Part shown: piece by piece, positions 1-9,600 of the stretch | How positions within the stretch are numbered: the first letter of the stretch is position 1 | Layout of the letters: each line of letters starts with the position of its first letter | Assembly (NCBI GenBank): GCA_964368815.1 | Contig: CAYJDA010000013.1 | Location: forward strand, 1-56,713 | Direction: 5' to 3' | Length of the DNA stretch: 56,713 nt | Origin: CAYJBH01 sp964368815 | Lineage (GTDB): Bacteria > Bacillota > Clostridia > Oscillospirales > Ruminococcaceae | Made by a program: the position numbers and the translations under genes | The notes under the pieces: generated by a model | What the model was told of the DNA's origin: nothing | Databases searched by the model: none | Seen by the model: only the letters and a program-made list of their open reading frames with translations

Positions 1-10
1 CCTATGTAAT

Positions 11-56
11 CGTCGGCGTTTCGGGAACGGGTCGTCGGGGACGCCGACCCCTACAG
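11..56. repeat. Palindromic repeat unit A ending in CCCCTACAG
   Basis: GC-rich element in AT-rich surroundings. GTCGGCGT at 12-19 pairs with ACGCCGAC at 41-48, and GGGTCG at 29-34 pairs with CGACCC at 45-50. The right end is CCCCTACAG, identical to the right end of the next unit. It looks like one copy of a dispersed non-coding hairpin repeat. Family membership cannot be checked from one window. Confidence 0.5.
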
Positions 57-81
57 ATTATGAAATTAACGTCTGTGTGAC

Positions 82-113
82 AAGGCGGGCGGATAAAGTA
101 TCCGCCCCTACAG
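82..113. repeat. Palindromic repeat unit B ending in CCCCTACAG
   Basis: A perfect 9-bp stem (GGGCGGATA at 87-95, TATCCGCCC at 99-107) closes on a 3-nt loop. The unit ends in the same CCCCTACAG string as unit A, 57 bp away. The two units share their end but not their stem, so they are probably two variants of one repeat class. Confidence 0.55.
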
Positions 114-190
114 CGTAAACAACCAAAAAAACAAAAATTTTCCGTCTGTGGGATTTCATGTGGTCAAACTTAAAATTTCGTAACTTAATA

Positions 191-230
191 CAAAAAATAA
201 ATGGCTTAAACGCACTGTTTAAGCCATTTC
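191..230 (-). terminator. Intrinsic terminator of the tRNA-Val gene
   Basis: On the minus strand, a 12-bp perfect stem (AAATGGCTTAAA pairing with TTTAAGCCATTT, 199-210 with 218-229) is followed by ATTTTTTG. It lies directly downstream of the tRNA 3' end. Confidence 0.8.
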
Positions 231-231
231 T

Positions 232-308
<77 letters not shown>

Positions 309-320
309 TTAATAATTTAA

Positions 321-348
321 TTGAAATTATATCACATTTTATTATAAA
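321..348 (+). promoter_or_regulatory. Predicted sigma-A promoter for the aldo/keto reductase
   Basis: TTGAAA (321-326), 16-nt spacer, TATAAA (343-348). It lies between the tRNA and the reductase gene and leaves a leader of about 110 nt before the chosen start at 466. Confidence 0.5.
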
Positions 349-465
349 GGTAAAGTGTTTTTTGTTTTTTTATGCAGCTTATATAACTTTGAATTATTGT
401 TTTTCAACTTCCTTTACATGATGTATAAAATACATTATAATATATTCACTATTAATTGGAAAAAG

Positions 466-1425
466 ATGATGCGATATTTAAGTATTAATGATTTAAAAGT
501 TTCCCAAATTGCATTGGGCACGGCCACCTTTGGAAGTGAAATAAGTGATACAGAAGCGTTTAAACTTCTTGATGTTTACACTCAGCGAGGTGGAAATATA
601 GTTGATACTGCAAGGTTTTACGCTCAGTGGATTGAAAACGGTGAAAATGCTTCGGAAAGATGTTTAGGAAGGTGGATTAAGAAAAATGATTGCCGAAGTA
701 AAATTGTTATATCAAGCAAAGGGGGGCATCCACCTTTACTTAATATGCAGTTATCTCGGTTAACACCTGAACACATAATAGGAGATCTAAACGAGAGCTT
801 ATCTTTTTTGCAAACTGATTATATTGATATTTATTTCCTTCACAGAGACGATATCAGTATACCTGTAAGTGAAATTATGGACTGTCTACACACATTGGTT
901 AAGGGCAAAAAAATTAGAGTTATCGGTGCATCAAATTGGAGTGTAAAACGCATAGATGAGGCAAACAAATACGCCGTAGCCAATAATAAAACTCCCTTTT
1001 CAATCAGTCAAATTCAGTGGAGCTTTGCAGAGTTGAATGCTGAAAATAAAGTAGATAAAACAATGAAGCATATGGATATGGATGAATATATTGGATATGC
1101 AAAAAACAAGCTTCCAATAATGGCATACACATCGCAGGCTAAGGGCTTTTTCTCAAAGTATATTCTTGACAATAATGTCAATGAAAATATGGCGAGGCTA
1201 TATGTTAATGCTATTAACAAAGAAAGGTGCGAAAAATTAATAAAGCTGTCCGAAAAATATAATCGACCTGTTTCACAGCTTGGCTTAGCCATGTTATTAA
1301 ATAATGAAATTAAAACAATACCGATAATCAGCACAAAGGATGAACGTAAATTAATGGATAGTTTAGATTCGTGTAGCATTAATCTAAGTAAAGATGAAAT
1401 TGATTTTGCGTGGAGAGATTCCTAA
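466..1425 (+). CDS. Aldo/keto reductase family oxidoreductase
   Basis: Cytosolic NAD(P)H-dependent carbonyl reductase of the aldo/keto reductase (TIM-barrel) superfamily. All four catalytic residues can be placed: Asp and Tyr in NIVDTARFYAQW, Lys in VISSKGG, and His in IYFLHRDD. The GASNW and IPIIST segments near the end fit cofactor binding. I chose the ATG at 466 because family similarity begins directly after it (MRYLSINDLKVSQIALG) and the residues before it are low-complexity translated AT-rich DNA; ATG 469 is equally possible. The open frame itself reaches back to 355. At about 319 aa the length is normal. The physiological substrate cannot be inferred. It ends 15 bp before the convergent flavoprotein gene and has no visible link to the injection system. 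Confidence 0.88.
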   Translation: MMRYLSINDLKVSQIALGTATFGSEISDTEAFKLLDVYTQRGGNIVDTARFYAQWIENGENASERCLGRWIKKNDCRSKIVISSKGGHPPLLNMQLSRLTPEHIIGDLNESLSFLQTDYIDIYFLHRDDISIPVSEIMDCLHTLVKGKKIRVIGASNWSVKRIDEANKYAVANNKTPFSISQIQWSFAELNAENKVDKTMKHMDMDEYIGYAKNKLPIMAYTSQAKGFFSKYILDNNVNENMARLYVNAINKERCEKLIKLSEKYNRPVSQLGLAMLLNNEIKTIPIISTKDERKLMDSLDSCSINLSKDEIDFAWRDS

Positions 1426-1440
1426 CTATATGAGGTGATG

Positions 1441-1911
1441 TTATTCGTGAATCTTACAGCTCATTTTGTTAATTTCCAGTTTAATAATGCAAACCGCATT
1501 TAACATTTGAGCGTTAAACTGCCAATCTTCAAGCTGTGTGCTTTGATACATTATTCTTTTAAGTGCTATAATTTTTTCGGTTTCGCTGGACACAATTGAA
1601 ATATTACCGGTTCCGATTATACTCTTAAAGCTTGCAGTATAGTCGCATGCGAGTTCTCCGGTTGTTAAGGAGTATCCGGAATCCATTTCAAATCCAACCT
1701 TTTTACATTTTTTTATTAACTCTATTTTTCTACCTTCTCCGGCAGAATGAAAATATAGTGTTGTTGATTCGCCGTTAATGGCATAGCCAAAGTTTAACGG
1801 AACGATATACACCTCTTCATCATCTACAAAGCCGAGCCTGCAACAAACACATTCATCCATAACCTTGTATATTTGATCAATATCAGTTATTTCTCGATCT
1901 TTTCTTCTCAT
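1441..1911 (-). CDS. Pyridoxamine 5'-phosphate oxidase-like (NimA-type) flavin-binding protein
   Basis: A 156-aa split-barrel flavoprotein of the Pyridox_ox_2/NimA type. The N-terminus MRRKDREITD with a following VMDECVCCRLGFVDDEEVYIVPLNFGY is typical of these small FMN-binding proteins. The central YFHSAGEGRKIELIKK segment matches the family's flavin phosphate-binding region, and VGFEMDSGY follows as expected. Related proteins bind FMN and some reduce nitroimidazoles; the reaction here is unknown. The ATG at 1911 has an AAGGA site just upstream on the minus strand. It is transcribed towards the aldo/keto reductase. Confidence 0.85.
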   Translation of the reverse strand: MRRKDREITDIDQIYKVMDECVCCRLGFVDDEEVYIVPLNFGYAINGESTTLYFHSAGEGRKIELIKKCKKVGFEMDSGYSLTTGELACDYTASFKSIIGTGNISIVSSETEKIIALKRIMYQSTQLEDWQFNAQMLNAVCIIKLEINKMSCKIHE

Positions 1912-1944
1912 AAAACATCCTTAAGTGCCGCACAGATGTAGATA

Positions 1945-1972
1945 AATATATAATCCACAGATAGAGTGGCAA
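1945..1972 (-). promoter_or_regulatory. Predicted promoter for the flavoprotein gene
   Basis: On the minus strand, TTGCCA (1967-1972), 16-nt spacer and TATATT (1945-1950) lie about 35-60 bp upstream of the ATG at 1911. The remainder of the 1912-2304 gap is AT-rich and holds only this promoter and the divergent one at 2127-2155. Confidence 0.45.
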
Positions 1973-2126
1973 CTTCCTCCATTTTTAATGTACCTCGTAA
2001 ATAAACAGCTTAGTTTTAATGTAATTATATACTCGAAAAAAAATAAATCAATAGTTTATAATATAAAAAGGTTAGTTATGCACAAAAAATGCACAAAAAA
2101 ATTTTTCTAATATTTGTAAAAACAAC

Positions 2127-2155
2127 TTGTGGAATAATTATTTATATAGTATAAT
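2127..2155 (+). promoter_or_regulatory. Predicted promoter for the LuxR-type regulator
   Basis: TTGTGG (2127-2132), exactly 17 nt, then a consensus TATAAT (2150-2155). The leader to the ATG at 2305 would be about 140 nt. No riboswitch-like fold is evident in it. Confidence 0.5.
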
Positions 2156-2304
2156 AAATTAAATAGTTTTAAAAACACTAATTCTGTATGTAAGATTTTG
2201 CAATCGATTTATAGATTAGAGTGTTTTTGTTTGTTATAAAAAATTTAGCTAATAACAGTTTATTTGAAAAAACAATTTGTTTTTGTAAGGGAAGGAAACA
2301 AATT

Positions 2305-3801
2305 ATGGTTGATTTATCAAGCATTATACAAAATATAGAGAAGAAGGATTTTAATTCTGCAATTAAACAATTGTCGGAATTTGATTATTCAAAGCTTTCG
2401 CTTGCTGAAGTAAAAGAAATTGATGCAGCGTTTCGCTCAATACCCAATGAAATAAGACGCACTAATTCAATCCACCTTGTTCAGTCATGTTATATTTGTA
2501 GAATGCTGGAGGATCAATCAGGATTTGATGAGTGGTTTAAAAGCCTTGTAAATCTTAGGGAGGCTTTTCGTGGTAATGCGGAGGAGCAAAATGCATTAGA
2601 AAGTCGTATTTGCCGTGTTAATATTATGAGTCCTAAAACCACTAACGCACAGCTACTAATATTATTATCGACATTATCTAATGAAAAATCATCCCATGCT
2701 TATGGTGTTCCATGCGAATCAACCATGTGTCGTCCCAGTGTGCTTCGAGGAAATATTGATTGTTCGGAGTGGGGGAAATATCATAAAGCAGTTAAAAGTA
2801 TTTTAACTCCAATTTTTGAATTCCTTAGTGATTTTGACGGGAAAAGTGCTGTAGATCTCGGCGTTGGCGAGTTATATCTTGAAAAGGGGGATTACAACGG
2901 AGCATTAATGTCCTTAGGCACAGCGATTAATACCAGTTCTGTAGAAATAAAATATGGTGCAAACTATGCACTTGCGAGAATGCATCTTTTTGAAGGTGAA
3001 GTAGAACAGGCAGACGAAAAGATGAAGCGAGCAGTGGCCATAGTTACTGAAAGCAATGCTTACTGGTTGAATGATAATCTTAAAGCATCACTTGCCGATA
3101 TTGCAATACTGAAAGGTGATAATAAGACAATATCTGAATGGTTAAATGAATTTTCGAGTTATGCCGATGAAAAAATTCTTCCATCAACTGCGTTTATACA
3201 TATAATAAGAGCCAAAGCATTGATGTCTAGGGGTGAATGGAAGGAAGCAACGCTTCTTTTGCAAGGCTTGACGGATTACTTTGAATCTACTTCACGGCCG
3301 TTTGACTGCTTAGAGTGTAAGATTTTGTGTTCCATTTCTCTCATGCAGCTGGAAAGTGATGATAAAGCGGTTGAATTATTTCATTCTGCAATTAAGTTTG
3401 CGAAAAATTATGGATATACTACTGTGTTTGCCGATAAAGGTAAACTTGCATTTAGGTTAATAGGTAAGTATCAAAAAGCATATAGCCCGGAAAACGGTGA
3501 TGCTAAATTTGTTGCAGAAATTTCGGAGCAAACCAAAAACCTTTCATTAATTCTCCCCGGTATCTTCGATAGTGCTGCTATAATTGAAGATGCAGATAGT
3601 GAACCACCGTCACTAACCGACATGGAAGTTCGTATTCTACAAATGATTGACGATGGGGCATCTAATAAAGCAATTGGTGTAGATTTGCAGATAAAACTTA
3701 CAACAGTTAAATTCCATGTTAAAAACATTTTTGAAAAGTTTGATGTTGCAAGTCGTGTTGAATTACTTAAAAAGGCTCGGTCATATAAAATTCTTAGTTG
3801 A
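2305..3801 (+). CDS. LuxR-type transcriptional regulator with TPR-like helical body
   Basis: Probable activator of the injection-system operon. The C-terminal ~65 residues form a LuxR/GerE helix-turn-helix: LTDMEVRILQMIDDG, then ASNKAIGVDLQI, TTVKFHVKNIFEKF and SRVELLKKA. The remaining ~430 residues are predicted helical repeats (for example VDLGVGELYLEKGDYNGALM and ADIAILKGDNKTISEWLNEF), resembling the TPR region of MalT/LAL-like regulators. There is no N-terminal P-loop, receiver or acyl-homoserine-lactone domain. The ATG at 2305 is preferred over the upstream open frame (from 2221) because a GGGAAGGA site lies 8 nt before it; this gives 498 aa. It ends in a strong terminator. The next feature is a lux-box-like dyad at the CIS promoter, which makes direct regulation plausible; that link is inference. 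Confidence 0.85.
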   Translation: MVDLSSIIQNIEKKDFNSAIKQLSEFDYSKLSLAEVKEIDAAFRSIPNEIRRTNSIHLVQSCYICRMLEDQSGFDEWFKSLVNLREAFRGNAEEQNALESRICRVNIMSPKTTNAQLLILLSTLSNEKSSHAYGVPCESTMCRPSVLRGNIDCSEWGKYHKAVKSILTPIFEFLSDFDGKSAVDLGVGELYLEKGDYNGALMSLGTAINTSSVEIKYGANYALARMHLFEGEVEQADEKMKRAVAIVTESNAYWLNDNLKASLADIAILKGDNKTISEWLNEFSSYADEKILPSTAFIHIIRAKALMSRGEWKEATLLLQGLTDYFESTSRPFDCLECKILCSISLMQLESDDKAVELFHSAIKFAKNYGYTTVFADKGKLAFRLIGKYQKAYSPENGDAKFVAEISEQTKNLSLILPGIFDSAAIIEDADSEPPSLTDMEVRILQMIDDGASNKAIGVDLQIKLTTVKFHVKNIFEKFDVASRVELLKKARSYKILS

Positions 3802-3809
3802 TAATACTG

Positions 3810-3848
3810 AACTCGCAAACAAATTCAAGTTTGCGAGTTTATATTATT
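3810..3848 (+). terminator. Intrinsic terminator of the regulator gene
   Basis: An 11-bp perfect stem (AACTCGCAAAC at 3810-3820 with GTTTGCGAGTT at 3829-3839), an 8-nt loop and a T-rich tail. It separates the regulator transcript from the CIS operon. Confidence 0.85.
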
Positions 3849-3889
3849 AAAACACTACATACGGTATATTAACCACAAGTGAAGTACAC

Positions 3890-3907
3890 ACTGTACTAAA
3901 GTACAGT
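3890..3907. promoter_or_regulatory. Lux-box-like 18-bp dyad at the CIS operon promoter
   Basis: ACTGTACT-AA-AGTACAGT is a perfect inverted repeat. Its core CTGTA-N6-TACAG has the half-sites and spacing of the Vibrio fischeri lux box. The dyad centre (3898.5) is about 42-43 bp upstream of the start point predicted from the -10 at 3930-3935, the usual class II activator position. A further AGTACA lies one half-site upstream (3883-3888). The likely ligand is the LuxR-HTH protein encoded at 2305-3801; this is inference. Confidence 0.6.
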
Positions 3908-3935
3908 TGAAAAAGTGAAAAAAAGATGATAAAAT
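3907..3935 (+). promoter_or_regulatory. Predicted promoter of the CIS operon
   Basis: TTGAAA (3907-3912), 17-nt spacer, TAAAAT (3930-3935), preceded by an extended -10 TGA (3927-3929). The -35 abuts the 3890-3907 dyad. A transcript would start near 3942 and reach the first gene in about 25 nt. Confidence 0.65.
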
Positions 3936-3966
3936 TTAGAACATAGAGTTATTACAACTAAAATAG

Positions 3967-4788
3967 GTGAAGAAATTGGGGTTAGAAAGCAGTCAATTAG
4001 AGGTGGGTAGTAAAAAAGAGCTGCTTATGCGATTGCAGTCCCCTTCACATATTACCAAAAATCATTTTTCTGAACATGCTAAAATAGAGGGGTACAATCA
4101 GGAGGCTGAGGAAAATAGTTTTACCGGCTGTGATAGGTTGTTAAGATATGATAACATTTTTGGAACAATACAGTTTGGTTATGATTCAAAAAGAGGGGAA
4201 ACTTTTATATTTGCAAATATAAAAACCTCGATACTCGATACTGCTGCCTCGAAATATCAAAAAGAGTTAAACGAGAGTAGTATGAAAAAAAGCCTGAAAA
4301 CCGAAAGCGAAAACCTTGCATATTCGTCTAAACGAAGAAAAAATGCCGCATCTATTTTTTACAAGAGAGACGCAAAACCATGGCGAGAATCCACTGTTCA
4401 ACCATACATATCAAGGAACAATCTCGAATCACTCGGTAAAAATATGCCGTTCTTGCAAAAAAATGAAGAGCAGACAGAGCTAAGAGCTTTGGTTCAAAAT
4501 GATTTGAAATTAAAAGCGTCGGTGGTTGAAGCTCAGCTAAATGACACGGAAGGACTAAAAGGATTAAGGGCAGAACAGCATCAAAATATACGAAATATGG
4601 AGTTGTTAAATAGCATTATTATAAGGAAAGCTTCTACCAGCAATATGTTTTTTGATCGCTTAAACTATGTGTTTGATATTCAAAAACAGGAAATATTCAG
4701 CTATTACAGAGATTTAAGAGCGAAACACGATAAACCGCTCACAGCAGATGCTCAGCAACCGCCGCCGGAAGAAGATGAAGAAGTATAA
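3967..4788 (+). CDS. Unknown protein, first gene of the CIS operon
   Basis: A 273-aa hydrophilic protein that I do not recognise. There is no signal peptide, membrane segment or HExxH motif. The middle is rich in Lys/Glu/Ser. The C-terminal third (about 175-255) is predicted helical, rich in Glu/Gln/Leu and possibly coiled. The extreme C-terminus is a Pro/Glu tail (QQPPPEEDEEV). The start is a GTG with no clear ribosome binding site; the ATG at 4027 is an alternative. It is followed after 17 bp by the AAA+ ATPase. Being first in the operon and paired with the ATPase, it could be an assembly factor or an ATPase substrate or adaptor; a cargo role cannot be excluded. Confidence 0.6.
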   Translation: MKKLGLESSQLEVGSKKELLMRLQSPSHITKNHFSEHAKIEGYNQEAEENSFTGCDRLLRYDNIFGTIQFGYDSKRGETFIFANIKTSILDTAASKYQKELNESSMKKSLKTESENLAYSSKRRKNAASIFYKRDAKPWRESTVQPYISRNNLESLGKNMPFLQKNEEQTELRALVQNDLKLKASVVEAQLNDTEGLKGLRAEQHQNIRNMELLNSIIIRKASTSNMFFDRLNYVFDIQKQEIFSYYRDLRAKHDKPLTADAQQPPPEEDEEV

Positions 4789-4805
4789 TTTTTAAGGGAG
4801 TTTTT

Positions 4806-6641
4806 TTGAACAAGGTCGTAAACACAATTATCAGCTACGAAGCCTATAAAAAGGCAGTTTTTGAGCTGTGTGAAAATATTTACGAAGATCAAAAAGAAGT
4901 AAATACCCTTTATAAAAATATTCTTTCATGCGAGTCGGACGTAGATTTTTTTACACCCATCGGTCATATAGTTGAAGTATTTTCATTAAGTGAAAAAGAA
5001 GGTTTAGCACTTTGCGTATGTGCTGCTAAACTATGGCAATATCAAACAATCCCATCAACATATGAACTCGCATTGCTATGTGGACTACAGGGAGAAGAAT
5101 TACATCCGATTTTTAATTCTCAGCAAGATGGCTTATCTCTATCTTATGCAGTTCGTGGTTTTATTTTACAAGGCCAACAACGATTACCAACAGGTGTAAC
5201 ACTTCAACTTCCTATCGAAGCAGAACTTTTTCATTCCCATGAAATTTTAAGTGATATAGAAAAATTTTGTGTTGGAGTATCGCAGGCTCAGGGTGCGGTT
5301 TTTACAGCAGTTGTTATTACAGGTAGACCCGGCACGGGAAGAACATTTCTTTTATCACGGTTGGCAATGCGGATTGCCGGTTCGCTACTAATTGTAGATG
5401 CCAATGTTGCTTCGGATAGAGACGCGGATGAAATATCGGTTGCAGCAACCCTTTACAGAAGCATTGTATGCATTAAAAATGCCTCTTCTTCGCAGGATAT
5501 TATTAAAAAGTTGTTTTCTATTTTATCGTTATTATTTTTTGTTGATGGTAAAAATAAACTTGAACTTGGCAGCGATGTTGTTACATACACTAAAGAGATA
5601 TCGAAACTATCGTTTGAGGAAAGAAGAAAAGCTATTGAGGTTCTTTTTGATATTGATGAGAACTCCAAGCTTTCCGAAAACCTTTCATCGTTATATAATG
5701 TAGACATAGCATCCCTTATCAAGGCAAAGTCGAACTATGCGGCGGCAGTTTTATCGGGAAATATTAAACCCGGCGATGAAAAGCTAATTGCCGCAGAAAT
5801 TAAAGCGCAGAGCTCGGGTAAACTTGGGGACAATGTTGATAAGCTTATTACCAATAAAATGTTAAACGACGTAATCCTACCCACGGCACAGGAGAAACAG
5901 CTAAGGCAGATAAGCTCTTTTGTTAGTTGTCGACGTTCGGTTTATGAAAAATGGAATTTTAATCAAAAAATTCCTTACGGTAAAGGAATAACAGTTTTGT
6001 TTTACGGAGCTTCCGGAACCGGAAAAACACTTGCGGCATCGGCAATGGCAAACGAACTGGGGCTTGACCTTTTTAGGGTGGATTTATCGCAGTTGATAAG
6101 CAAATATATTGGTGAAACTCAAAAAAATATCGGAAAAATTTTTGATGAAGCGCAAAATAGCGATTGTATACTTTTTTTCGACGAAGCGGACGCACTTTTT
6201 TCTAAAAGAACCGATACCGGTGATGCTCAAGATAAATATTCCAACGCAGAGATAGCATATCTATTACAGCGAACCGAACGATATGATGGAACAATTATTT
6301 TGGCAACCAACCTACTTCAAAACTTTGACGAAGCTTTTCGAAGAAGAATAGGGTTTATGATACACTTTCCAATGCCGGACGAACGGCTACGTGAAAAAAT
6401 GTGGGAAAACATTTTTCCAATCGAGGCTCCTACCGACGATATAAACTATGGTTTATTGGCGAAGCATATAGAACTGTCAGGAGCGGGAATTCGAAATTGC
6501 GCAGTTAATTCTGCACTGCTTGCCGCAAGCGAGGGTGGCAATATAACCATGAATAGGGTTATAAGGGCAGCACAGATGGAGTATCAAAAACAAAACAAAC
6601 AACTTCCGGTAAACCTTGTAGCTATGTTTGCCGATGAATAA
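4806..6641 (+). CDS. AAA+ ATPase of contractile injection system (Afp15/Pvc15-like)
   Basis: Two-module AAA+ ATPase of the type found in extracellular CIS clusters, where it is needed for assembly. The C-terminal module is complete: Walker A GASGTGKT (401-408), Walker B ILFFDEADALF with D459/E460, and an arginine-finger region EAFRRRIGF. The N-terminal module has GRPGTGRT (173-180), in which Arg replaces the Walker A lysine, and no convincing Walker B, so it is probably inactive. The first ~150 residues are helical and resemble the Afp15 N-terminal region. The start is TTG, 7 nt after TAAGGGAG. The 611-aa length fits the family. It precedes the secreted repeat protein. Confidence 0.9.
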   Translation: MNKVVNTIISYEAYKKAVFELCENIYEDQKEVNTLYKNILSCESDVDFFTPIGHIVEVFSLSEKEGLALCVCAAKLWQYQTIPSTYELALLCGLQGEELHPIFNSQQDGLSLSYAVRGFILQGQQRLPTGVTLQLPIEAELFHSHEILSDIEKFCVGVSQAQGAVFTAVVITGRPGTGRTFLLSRLAMRIAGSLLIVDANVASDRDADEISVAATLYRSIVCIKNASSSQDIIKKLFSILSLLFFVDGKNKLELGSDVVTYTKEISKLSFEERRKAIEVLFDIDENSKLSENLSSLYNVDIASLIKAKSNYAAAVLSGNIKPGDEKLIAAEIKAQSSGKLGDNVDKLITNKMLNDVILPTAQEKQLRQISSFVSCRRSVYEKWNFNQKIPYGKGITVLFYGASGTGKTLAASAMANELGLDLFRVDLSQLISKYIGETQKNIGKIFDEAQNSDCILFFDEADALFSKRTDTGDAQDKYSNAEIAYLLQRTERYDGTIILATNLLQNFDEAFRRRIGFMIHFPMPDERLREKMWENIFPIEAPTDDINYGLLAKHIELSGAGIRNCAVNSALLAASEGGNITMNRVIRAAQMEYQKQNKQLPVNLVAMFADE

Positions 6642-6665
6642 TATATAAGAGGGTAAGGTATTTCT

Positions 6666-9600
6666 ATGAATACAGTGAAAAAAGTAGTAGCAATAATAAC
6701 AACGTTAGTGATGTTGGCGGTTATGGTGCCGTCGGACATGTTTAATCAACCTGTGTACGCAGCAGATACCGTAGAGGTTACGAGCTGGGAGGATATCCAT
6801 GCATTAGTCGACGCTGACGGAAAAATAACCAATAAAAATATTATCCTTAAAAATGATATCAGACTATCCGGAAATATTGAGCCTATCGCACGTTTAGAAA
6901 ATTCTACCTTTGATGGCAACGGAAACATTATAACTCTTGCTGTTGATTCGGTAATAACGATGCCGACCGGTAATCCGAGCGCTACGTCATTAGGTCTTTT
7001 TTGTTATGTAATAAACAGTACTATTAAAAATGTTATGTTTAAAACATTAGGAGATGTTCACGCAGGAGTTGATCAGGGTAATTATTACCACCAGTTTGAT
7101 CCGGCATATCTTGTTGAGGTAGGATTGGTTGCGGGGCATTTAAATAAAAGTAATGTTGAAAATGTAGCAATTGTTAGCGATTCCGCTTGGGGTACATTTA
7201 TTGTTAGAAAGAGGGGGACAACTAGTTCGGGCTTGTTTAACAGTATTTCTGCCGGATTGTTGACAGGTAAAGCTTCATTTAATTCGAATATAAGCGGCCT
7301 TTACATTGATATGGATATTGAGGGGGGATATCAACAACATGTATTGCATGAGTCCTCGGTAGGGCTTGCTATCGGTGCCATCTATATGTATTATGTTGAT
7401 GGTGATCCCGAATCGACAACGCTTCGAATTAGCGACTTTATGGTTCAAGGTCAGGTAGATGCTTTTGCCGGTTCCGGGTTAGGATATGTGGCTGCAGGCG
7501 GACTTATTGGTAGAATAAATGACTATTTCACAAGCCATGTTTATCTTACCGACGGTATTGTTACGGCGACTACAAATGCATACGATTTTCAGGAAACCTC
7601 CAATACATGGCTTACCCATTCAAACAACGGAGAACATGGAGCTGTAATAGGTGAGGACGATGATTATTATGAAGACATCCTTGAAGTTTCGAACGTTATT
7701 TCTACCTACGATTCCGACACCGAGAGTGTTCCCAACATACATGCAAGTGTTTTATACAATTTACCTGCCAGTACACCTCCTCTCGAAAACCTCGATGTTT
7801 CTAACTTTAGCAACAACTGGATAGAAACTGTTAGCGGGGGAATTGGTGATATATCCTTAAAATGGTTGGTAAATCCGGAAAATGAAAATATAACAATAGC
7901 GGAAGCAGCGGGCGGATTTACACTTACCTCGGCAAGCTCGGAATATGCCGAAAAAAATGCAAGCGGTAATCTGCACTGGACGGTTTCGGGTGAAGTTCCG
8001 TTAAAAGGAAAACTTGATACGGCTAACACTTTAATGGTGACTCGTGAAGTAGCCAATAAGTATGGAATTTTTGAAACAACAATTTATAATCGTCAAGATC
8101 CTGAGCCTACCACATATTTGTCCGGTGGAACCTACTATTTTGGCGTAGAGTATGAGACGATTAACTTCCCTGACACTAAAGAAGTGTGGTCGGTGGATAC
8201 AGCATCAGAAACTGCCGGAGTTGAAATAGATGTAAATAATGGTACACTCACCATTCCGGCGAATTTTTCCAAAGACTCTGCTAAAACCATAGAAATTTCG
8301 GTGAAAGTTCAAGGAATAACACAGACCGGAGTAAGTAGCACAGAGAAAAAAACAATTACTGTGCCGGCGATATCATTTGATGCAGTTGTAAACCCTGCCG
8401 AAGCAAAGGTAGAGGGAGCCGGTCCTTCCTATGCTACGGTTGCAGTAACTGCCAACAATATGTATGGCAATGCAAATCAGTTTGAAATTTCAGATGTGAC
8501 CTTTTTGGCATCTGATTCCACAGGGGGCGAGCCTGCCATTCCGGACGGCGCTTTAAGTTTTAATTCCACCACAAACAATGTTGTTCTTGGTGACCTTACC
8601 GGTCTTACCTTACCTACCACCGTAACAATGTCATATACCGTTTCATATGGCAACACTGAAATTAAGACAAATAATACCGCAACCTTTATCATTGACCCAA
8701 CCGCTACAACAGTATTTTCGGCAACAAATACTTCAACGCCTTTTAATGCAACTGCTTTTACAGCAACGCCTTCTGATGACCTAAAGGATGCAGTTATTAG
8801 GCGTCCTGATGTTACCGAATATACATATTCCTTTACAGTTCCTGCCAGTGGTTCATTTACATCCGAAACATTTGTAGAAGCTAAGGTCGGAACATCTGAT
8901 ACATGGGTGCGGGCAACAGGTAGCTCGACAGTATTTGTTCCTTCCGCCTCGGGCGAAGTTACCATAGAACTCCGGAAAATTCCTGAGGATAATACCGATA
9001 CATTTCAATCCTACGCTGAAAGTAGCATAACCCCCTTTTCCTTTGATATTGATAACCTTTCATTTACAGTTGACCCAGACGATAAGGATGTAAGCACTGC
9101 CTTAGTAACTACCCCAGCGTCTAATCAGGAAGCTCTTACGGGTGGTGAAAGTTCAGCAAAATTTAGCAACTATAACTTGGTAGCACAGAATGGGGAAACT
9201 TCTGCAACCTTAAATTTGCAGGAGATCTTTAGAGGGACTTCTCACAGTAGTTTAGCCGCTAATGGCATTGCAAAAGGTGATATAATTATTACCGTTGCAA
9301 ATAACAATAAATATAGCTACAGTTCAGTTTCGTTCAGCTCAAATGGATATACCTATGTATCCGCTACCGGTGGTGGCATTGTTCGGCCGTTTTTTGATTT
9401 TACCACAATCACCAATCCAGACGATCCTAACGGAAATTCAATGTTTGCGGTATCAATATCTCATGCCGATAGCAGTGCATCGATTTATTACACAACAGAT
9501 GGTAGTTCACCTGTAGGCAATGATGGTAGCATCACAGGTACAGAGTATGTCGGCCCTGTTGGCATAACTCATCTACCTACCACAATACGAGCTGTTGCGG

